Source of the DNA: Saccharothrix espanaensis DSM 44229
GTDB taxonomy: Bacteria > Actinomycetota > Actinomycetes > Mycobacteriales > Pseudonocardiaceae
Length of the DNA stretch: 64,000 nt
Direction of reading: 5' to 3'
Assembly (NCBI RefSeq): GCF_000328705.1
Contig: NC_019673.1
Span: forward strand, 7,885,501-7,949,500
Shown here in pieces: positions 58,910 to 64,000 of this stretch (position 1 is the first letter of the stretch; the number at the start of each line of letters is the position of its first letter). A model generated the notes under the pieces. The model worked only from the letters and a program-made list of their open reading frames with translations, did no database searches and was not told where the DNA came from. Both the position numbers and the translations under genes were made by a program.

Positions 58910-60475
58910 TCAGCAGCAGGCTGAGCCTTCCCCGCAGCCACCGCCGCGCAGCATCGGGCACCCGTACCCGTAGTCCGGGTCCGGTGCCAGCGGCAAGCGC
59001 TTGCGCGGGCTGTCGGCGTTGCGGACGGCTTCCCTCACGGGCTCCGTCCTCAACTGCACGTTGGTGTGCGTCTCCTGCGCGTCGTACGCGCCCTTGGTGA
59101 GCTTCAACACCTCCACGCCGCGGCCGAAGTCGGCCACGTACACCCGGTCGCGGTGGAAGTACGGGGCCCACGACACCGCGCCCTCGGGCCGCCAGTACGC
59201 CACCTGGATCGGCTTGGTCGGGTCGGAGATGTCGAGGAACCGGGTGCCCTGCTCGTACCAGGAGTAGGCCACGATCCGCTTCTGCACGTCGAAGTAGTGC
59301 GCCGAGCAGAACACGTCCGGGCCGGGCAGGGTGCCCTCCTGGTCGTCCGGGCTCCAGATGCCCACGGTCTTGAGCGTGAACGGCTTGTCCGGCGTGGCCC
59401 GCCACGACTCGCCGTGCGTCGAGCCCTGGAGCGAGGAGATCACGAACCGGCCCTGGTCCTTGCACGTCGGGGAGTCGAACGCCTCCTCGGTGTGCAGCAG
59501 CAGGCTGCCCGCCGGGTTCTCCCGGGTCGGCTTGGGACCGTCCTTGACCGTGTCGCCGACCGGCCGGAACGAGTTGTGCGAGAACGAGGTGGGCATGTCC
59601 AGCTTCGGCGCCGCACCGCCCGCGTAAGGCACCGGGTTGTACGGCGTCGCCTCACGCGCACGGCCCGTCAACGGGTCCCTGTGCCGGCCACGCGTGTAGT
59701 AGCCACGCGTACCGCCCGTGCCCGCCACCCACGCGACACCGTCGGCGTCCACTTGGACGTCGTGGGTCATGTGGGTCTCACCCTGGTTCCGGTTGAGGTC
59801 CACGTAGGTGGTGAGGGTCTTCGGGTTGCGCGGGTCGCGCAGGTCGGTCACGAACACCTTGCCCGAACGCCGGTACGTGTCCGGGTCGTTGGACGGCGTG
59901 CCGTCGTACCCGGTCGTCCACAGGTACTGGCAGTCGTTGATGCACGTGGTGATGTGGCCCGTGCCCATCGAGGCGAAGTTCAGCAGCTCCAGCTTGCCCG
60001 GGTCGGCGGCCGAGATGATGTAGACGCCGGTCGGGCGCTCGTTGCCGGGCTGGCGGCCGAACGCGCTGCGCTCGCGGGCCAGGAACACCAGCTTGCGCTT
60101 CGGGTCGACGGTGACGTCCTCGTTCTCCCAGAACCGCTGCGCCGGGTCGTCGCCGGGCAGCGCCAGCTCCTGCTTGGTCAGGTGGTCGAGCAGCTTCGGC
60201 TCGTCCTGCCGGGTGACGTCGTAGGTCTTGAGGCCGAACGTGCCGCTGACGAACATCACGTCGCGGTGCCGGTACTGCACGAAGTTGACGGAGATCGCGC
60301 CCACGGTGTCCGGGACGGTCTTGCGCAGCTCGACGTTGCGCGCCGCCGCGGCGAGACCGCCGCCCTGGGTCGACTCCTGCCGGACGGGTGCGTCGGGGAC
60401 CGGTGCCGCCGTCGCGCTGCCCAGGCCCGAGAAGGCCAGCACCGCTCCGGTGACCACCCCTGCCAGAACCCTCAT
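58910..60475 (-). CDS. Secreted LVIVD-repeat (beta-propeller) protein
   Basis: The 521-residue protein has a signal peptide (about 1-24, ending ATAAP) and a large domain with repeated blades such as DVMFVSGTFGLKTYDVTRQDEPKLLDHL, GKVFVTDLRDPRNPKTLTTYVDL and QGTRFLDISDPTKPIQVAYW, typical of LVIVD repeats. The C-terminus is Cys/Gly-rich (GYGCPMLRGGGCGEGSACC), which may carry disulfides or a metal site. Function is unknown; it is probably extracellular. ATG 60475 starts the signal peptide. It is convergent with cofC (22 bases). Confidence 0.83.
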   Translation of the reverse strand: MRVLAGVVTGAVLAFSGLGSATAAPVPDAPVRQESTQGGGLAAAARNVELRKTVPDTVGAISVNFVQYRHRDVMFVSGTFGLKTYDVTRQDEPKLLDHLTKQELALPGDDPAQRFWENEDVTVDPKRKLVFLARERSAFGRQPGNERPTGVYIISAADPGKLELLNFASMGTGHITTCINDCQYLWTTGYDGTPSNDPDTYRRSGKVFVTDLRDPRNPKTLTTYVDLNRNQGETHMTHDVQVDADGVAWVAGTGGTRGYYTRGRHRDPLTGRAREATPYNPVPYAGGAAPKLDMPTSFSHNSFRPVGDTVKDGPKPTRENPAGSLLLHTEEAFDSPTCKDQGRFVISSLQGSTHGESWRATPDKPFTLKTVGIWSPDDQEGTLPGPDVFCSAHYFDVQKRIVAYSWYEQGTRFLDISDPTKPIQVAYWRPEGAVSWAPYFHRDRVYVADFGRGVEVLKLTKGAYDAQETHTNVQLRTEPVREAVRNADSPRKRLPLAPDPDYGYGCPMLRGGGCGEGSACC

Positions 60476-60566
60476 GCCCGCCACTCCTTTCCGTGATGAG
60501 GCTGTCGCGGAGCGTCGCAGGTGCGCGTCCGGAGCCACCACCCCCGATCGGCTAGCGTTGCCCGCC

Positions 60567-60776
60567 GTGCCCGATGAGCAGGCGACCGAACAGGCGACGG
60601 TGAGCGCCCACCACGACGACGGCTCGGCCACCGCGCTGCGTGACGACGGTCTCCTCGTCGACCTGCCCGCGCCGGCCGTGGCGGCGGGCGGCTGGCGGAC
60701 CCTGCGGCCCGGCCAGCGCGTGACGATCGCCCGGGATCCGGACGGAACGGTCACCGCGGTGCGCCGTCCCGTCTGA
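60567..60776 (+). CDS. Small OB-fold-like protein upstream of ppk
   Basis: A 69-residue protein with the beta pattern SATALRDDGLLVDLPAPAVAAGGWRTLRPGQRVTIARDPDGTVTAVRRP, resembling a cold-shock or S1-like OB fold with a five-strand barrel; nucleic-acid binding is plausible. Classic CSP RNP motifs are not visible. GTG 60567 is preceded by TAGCGT (60553-60558) with 8 bases between. It is 118 bases before ppk and may be its own transcript. Confidence 0.65.
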   Translation: MPDEQATEQATVSAHHDDGSATALRDDGLLVDLPAPAVAAGGWRTLRPGQRVTIARDPDGTVTAVRRPV

Positions 60777-60894
60777 CGCGGCACCCGGTGTGTGACGGAG
60801 CGCTCGCCGTTACGTGCTCGGGTGTGACGGGGAGTTCATCTCATCGTCGGCCGCGATCAGCGCGGCAGGGCGCGATGTGAGGAACAATGCCTTC

Positions 60895-63165
60895 GTGAGC
60901 ACGGACAACACCCCCGAGCAGCCCGCGCCGAAGCGCCGCACCCGGACGCCTCGGACCCAGCCGACCGCGAGCGCGCCACGCCGTCGCCCACGTCCGGCGG
61001 TGCGCCGCGACAACACCACCCCCGAGGCCGCCGAACCGGTCGCCGACACGCCGGCGCGCGCGTTCCCCAGTTCCCCGCCCGCCGTCACGGCGAGCGCCGA
61101 GGAGCGGGCCGACCTGCCCGACGACCGGTACTTCAACCGCGAGCTGTCGTGGCTGGACTTCAACGCCCGGGTGCTCGCCCTCGCCGAGGACTCCTCGCAG
61201 CCGCTGCTGGAGCGCGCGAAGTTCCTGGCGATCTTCGCCTCGAACCTCGACGAGTTCTACATGGTGCGGGTCGCCGGCCTCAAGCGCCGCGACGACACCG
61301 GCCTGTCGGTGCGCAGCGCGGACGGGCTCACGCCGCGCGAGCAGCTCGCCGCGATCGTCAAGCGCACCCGGGAACTGGTCGAGCAGCACGCCCGCGCGTT
61401 CCTCGACCACGTCCAGCCGGAGCTGGAGAAGCACGCGATCAGCATCGTGAACTGGGCGCAGCTGACCGACTTCGAGAAGCTGCGGCTGGCCAACTACTTC
61501 AGCGACCAGGTCTTCCCGGTGCTGACCCCGCTCGCCGTGGACGCCGCGCACCCGTTCCCCTACATCTCCGGCCTGGGCCTGAACCTGGCCGTGACGGTGC
61601 GCGACCCCGAGGGCGGCGCGGAGCGGTTCGCCCGCGTGAAGGTGCCCGACAACGTGCCCCGGCTGGTCCGGGTGGAGCACGACCGGACCAGTACCAGCGC
61701 GACGTTCCTGCCGCTGGAGGAGCTCATCGCCGCGCACCTGGGCGAGCTGTTCGCGGGCATGGAGGTCATCGAGTGCCACGCCTTCCGGGTGACCCGCAAC
61801 GCGGACCTGGAGGTCGAGGAGGACCAGGACGAGGACCTGCTCAAGTCGCTGGAGCGGGAACTGGTGCGCCGGCGGTTCGGTCCCCCGGTGCGGCTGGAGA
61901 TCGCCGACGACATGACCGAGCACATGCTGGAGCGGCTGCTGCGGGAGCTGGAGGTCGACCCGCACGACGTCGTCCAGGTGCCGGGCCTGCTCGACCTGTC
62001 GTGCCTGTGGCAGCTCTACAGCGTGGACCGCAAGCAGCTCAAGGACGCGCCGTTCGTGCCGGCCACGCACCCGGCGTTCGGCGAGCGGGAGACCCCCAAG
62101 AGCATCTTCGCCACCCTCCGCGAGGGTGACGTGCTGGTGCACCACCCGTACGACTCGTTCTCCACGTCGGTGCAGCGGTTCATCGAGCAGGCCGCCGCGG
62201 ACCCGCGCGTGCTGGCCATCAAGCAGACGCTCTACCGCACCTCGGGCGACTCCCCCATCGTGGACGCGCTGATCGACGCCGCCGAGGCGGGCAAGCAGGT
62301 CGTGGCGCTGGTGGAGATCAAGGCCCGGTTCGACGAGCAGGCCAACATCAAGTGGGCGCGGGCGCTGGAGAAGGCGGGCGTCCACGTGGTCTACGGCCTG
62401 ATGGGCCTCAAGACGCACTGCAAGACCTCGCTGGTGGTGCGCCAGGAGGGCTCGCGGATCCAGCGCTACTGCCACATCGGCACCGGCAACTACAACCCGA
62501 AGACCGCCCGGCTGTACGAGGACATCGGCATCCTGACCGCCGAGCCGACCATCGGCGCGGACCTCACCGACCTGTTCAACGTGTTGACCGGCTACGCCCG
62601 CCAGGACCACTACCGCAGCCTGCTGGTCGCGCCCTACGGCGTGCGGCGCGGCATCGTGGAGCGGATCGAGCGGGAGATCGAGCTGGCCCGCGCGGGCGAG
62701 CCCGCGGGCGTCCGGATCAAGGTGAACTCCCTGGTGGACGAGCAGGTCATCGACTCGCTCTACCGGGCGTCGCAGGCGGGCGTGAAGGTGGAGGTCGTGG
62801 TGCGCGGGGTGTGCGCGCTCAAGCCGGGCATCAGGGGCCTGTCGGAGAACATCCACGTGCGGTCGATCCTGGGCCGGTTCCTGGAGCACTCCCGGGTGGT
62901 GCACTTCGTCGGCTGCGCGGAGTACTGGATCGGCAGCGCCGACATGATGCACCGCAACCTGGACCGCCGGGTCGAGGTGCAGGTGCGGGTCACCGACCCG
63001 AAGCTCACCGCGCAGCTCGGCGACATCCTGGACTCCGCGCTGGAGCCCACGACCCGGTGCTGGGTGCTGCAACCCGACGGCGAGTGGGAGGCGTCCCCGG
63101 CCGACGGCAGCCGGGTGCGCGACCACCAGACCGAGTTGCTGCGCGCACACCGAGCACTCGGGTGA
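60895..63165 (+). CDS. ppk1: Polyphosphate kinase 1
   Basis: PPK1 polymerises polyphosphate from ATP. The 756-residue product has an N-terminal Thr/Pro/Arg-rich extension of about 75 residues not found in short homologues, then [28 protein letters not shown], the ATP-binding and catalytic His loops [17 protein letters not shown] and [19 protein letters not shown], and VYR-rich C-terminal PLD-like motifs. GTG 60895 is preceded by a purine-rich GAGGAAC; AACAAT (60884-60889) also allows a leaderless start. The MutT1 gene overlaps by 4 bases. M. tuberculosis has the same ppk-mutT1 order. Confidence 0.96.
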   Translation: MSTDNTPEQPAPKRRTRTPRTQPTASAPRRRPRPAVRRDNTTPEAAEPVADTPARAFPSSPPAVTASAEERADLPDDRYFNRELSWLDFNARVLALAEDSSQPLLERAKFLAIFASNLDEFYMVRVAGLKRRDDTGLSVRSADGLTPREQLAAIVKRTRELVEQHARAFLDHVQPELEKHAISIVNWAQLTDFEKLRLANYFSDQVFPVLTPLAVDAAHPFPYISGLGLNLAVTVRDPEGGAERFARVKVPDNVPRLVRVEHDRTSTSATFLPLEELIAAHLGELFAGMEVIECHAFRVTRNADLEVEEDQDEDLLKSLERELVRRRFGPPVRLEIADDMTEHMLERLLRELEVDPHDVVQVPGLLDLSCLWQLYSVDRKQLKDAPFVPATHPAFGERETPKSIFATLREGDVLVHHPYDSFSTSVQRFIEQAAADPRVLAIKQTLYRTSGDSPIVDALIDAAEAGKQVVALVEIKARFDEQANIKWARALEKAGVHVVYGLMGLKTHCKTSLVVRQEGSRIQRYCHIGTGNYNPKTARLYEDIGILTAEPTIGADLTDLFNVLTGYARQDHYRSLLVAPYGVRRGIVERIEREIELARAGEPAGVRIKVNSLVDEQVIDSLYRASQAGVKVEVVVRGVCALKPGIRGLSENIHVRSILGRFLEHSRVVHFVGCAEYWIGSADMMHRNLDRRVEVQVRVTDPKLTAQLGDILDSALEPTTRCWVLQPDGEWEASPADGSRVRDHQTELLRAHRALG

Positions 63166-64000
63166 TCCGGGCGGCCGGCGCGGTCCTGTGGCGCGCGGAC
63201 GGTCTCGTGGCCGTCGTGCACCGACCGCGGTACGACGACTGGTCGCTGCCCAAGGGCAAGCTCGACCCCGGTGAGACGGTGCCCGCGGCGGCGGTGCGCG
63301 AGGTGCGCGAGGAGACCGGCTTCGACGCCGTCCTCGGGCGGTACCTGGCCACCGTCCGGTACACCGCGTTCGGCAAGCCGAAGACCGTCGACTTCTTCGC
63401 CGCCCGCGCGGCCGGGGGTTCGTTCGCCCCCAACGACGAGGTGGACGAGCTGCGCTGGGTGCCCGTCGCCGAGGCGGCGGAACTGGTCACCAAGGACACC
63501 GACCGCGACGTCCTGGCGGCCTACGCGGCCGAGCCGACCGACCTGGCCACCGTCCTGCTGGTGCGGCACGCGAAGGCCGGCAAGCGGGACAACTGGCCGG
63601 GCGAGGACGACCTGCGCCCGTTGAGCCAGGCGGGCCGCAGGCAGGCCGAGGGGCTGCGCGCCCTGCTGCCGCTGTGGGGCCCGACCCGGGTGCACTCCGC
63701 GCCGCGCACGCGGTGCGTGGACACCGTGCTGGGCGTGGCCCGGGACCTGGGCTCGCAGGTGCTGGTCGAGCCCCGGCTGTCCGAGGAGGGCTACTGGCCC
63801 GACCGCGAGGCGGGCCTGGTCCGGCTGCTGGAGATCGCCGACGGCGCGGGCGTGCCCGTGGTGTCCAGCCAGGGCGGCGTGATCCCGGACGTGGTGGCCA
63901 CGCTGGCGTCGCTGGCGGGCCTGCCACTCACCGAGGTGCCGTGCAAGAAGGGCAGCGTGTGGCTGCTGGCGTTCCGCCGGCCGGAGCCCGGCTGGTCCAC
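63162..64000 (+). CDS. mutT1: MutT1-type Nudix hydrolase/histidine phosphatase (C-terminus cut)
   Basis: The visible 279 residues carry an N-terminal Nudix domain with box [23 protein letters not shown] (about 35-57) and a C-terminal phosphoglycerate-mutase-like domain with RHAKAGKRD (His phospho-acceptor, about 136) and the conserved Arg/His of SAPRTRC and SSQGGVIPD. In mycobacteria MutT1 clears 8-oxo-GTP and dATP analogues using both domains. The start GTG overlaps the ppk stop (GTGA). The window end cuts the gene; no stop is seen by 64000, consistent with the roughly 315-residue mycobacterial protein. Confidence 0.93.
   Translation, partial: MIRAAGAVLWRADGLVAVVHRPRYDDWSLPKGKLDPGETVPAAAVREVREETGFDAVLGRYLATVRYTAFGKPKTVDFFAARAAGGSFAPNDEVDELRWVPVAEAAELVTKDTDRDVLAAYAAEPTDLATVLLVRHAKAGKRDNWPGEDDLRPLSQAGRRQAEGLRALLPLWGPTRVHSAPRTRCVDTVLGVARDLGSQVLVEPRLSEEGYWPDREAGLVRLLEIADGAGVPVVSSQGGVIPDVVATLASLAGLPLTEVPCKKGSVWLLAFRRPEPGWS

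Noticed and set aside
1-64000. tRNA or rRNA genes
   Set aside because: No CCA-ended cloverleaf or rRNA-like stretches noticed; the intergenic gaps are short.

Overview
The window is high-GC actinobacterial chromosome (roughly 70 percent G+C, strong G/C at third codon positions, many GTG and TTG starts). It carries the conserved core neighbourhood known in Mycobacterium tuberculosis around Rv2921c-Rv2985: ftsY, smc, acyP, mutM (fpg), rnc, yceD-type gene, Rv2927c-like gene, coaD, rsmD, pyruvate carboxylase, recG, DAK-type gene, rpmB, thiL, ung, DUF3515, ddl, gpsA, cofC, ppk, mutT1. Protein sequences and the accessory content point to Pseudonocardiales (a Saccharothrix, Actinosynnema or Lentzea type organism), but no rRNA is present to prove this. 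No rRNA, tRNA, CRISPR array, insertion sequence or prophage was seen.

Layout. 1-1.9 kb: paired SMR efflux genes with a MarR regulator. 1.9-6.1 kb: ftsY, divergent from an anmK/sodium symporter pair. 6.1-12.6 kb: accessory genes (tandem GNAT, MFS with divergent HxlR regulator, acyltransferase, DUF2306 membrane protein, NarL-type two-component system). 12.6-18.4 kb: VOC protein, smc, an ECF sigma/anti-sigma pair inserted between smc and acyP. 18.4-20.3 kb: three consecutive membrane-anchored Thr-rich proteins, one with a CAP domain. 20.3-24.5 kb: methyltransferase, aminoglycoside 2'-N-acetyltransferase, NDH-2-like oxidoreductase, orphan KdpE-type regulator, MarR regulator. 24.5-28.1 kb: mutM-orf73-rnc-rpmF-yceD operon and a coiled-coil DivIVA-like gene. 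28.2-29.8 kb: secreted guanyl-specific ribonuclease, coaD, rsmD. 30.1-35.0 kb: accessory insert (HTH-STAND ATPase-beta-propeller protein, SDR, metallo-beta-lactamase-fold hydrolase) between rsmD and pyc. 35.3-41 kb: pyc, an SOS-box-controlled small gene, and a long coiled-coil DivIVA-like scaffold with ten 11-residue repeats. 41-47.6 kb: lipoprotein, membrane protein, recG interrupted by an intein, DAK-type kinase subunit, rpmB. 47.8-54 kb: DUF3515, Lrp-type mini-regulator, thiL, GNAT, gamma-carbonic-anhydrase-like protein, ung, ddl, MocR regulator. 54-58.2 kb: PNPOx-like protein, cysteine dioxygenase with an upstream leader peptide, cystathionine gamma-lyase, gpsA, plsC. 58.2-64 kb: cofC, LVIVD-repeat secreted protein, OB-like small protein, ppk, mutT1 (cut by the window end).

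Most notable observations: (1) recG carries a 230-residue intein in the Walker A loop with the features of a class 3 (WCT) intein and a decayed LAGLIDADG motif; (2) a 26-codon leader peptide of the actinobacterial cysteine-leader type, with mutually exclusive hairpins after it, precedes cysteine dioxygenase; (3) a consensus LexA SOS box overlaps the promoter of an undescribed 107-codon ORF between pyc and the DivIVA-like gene; (4) two polar-scaffold-like proteins are built of 11-residue (hendecad) repeats; (5) many genes have a TAnnnT-like box 6-8 bases before GTG or ATG, consistent with leaderless transcripts.
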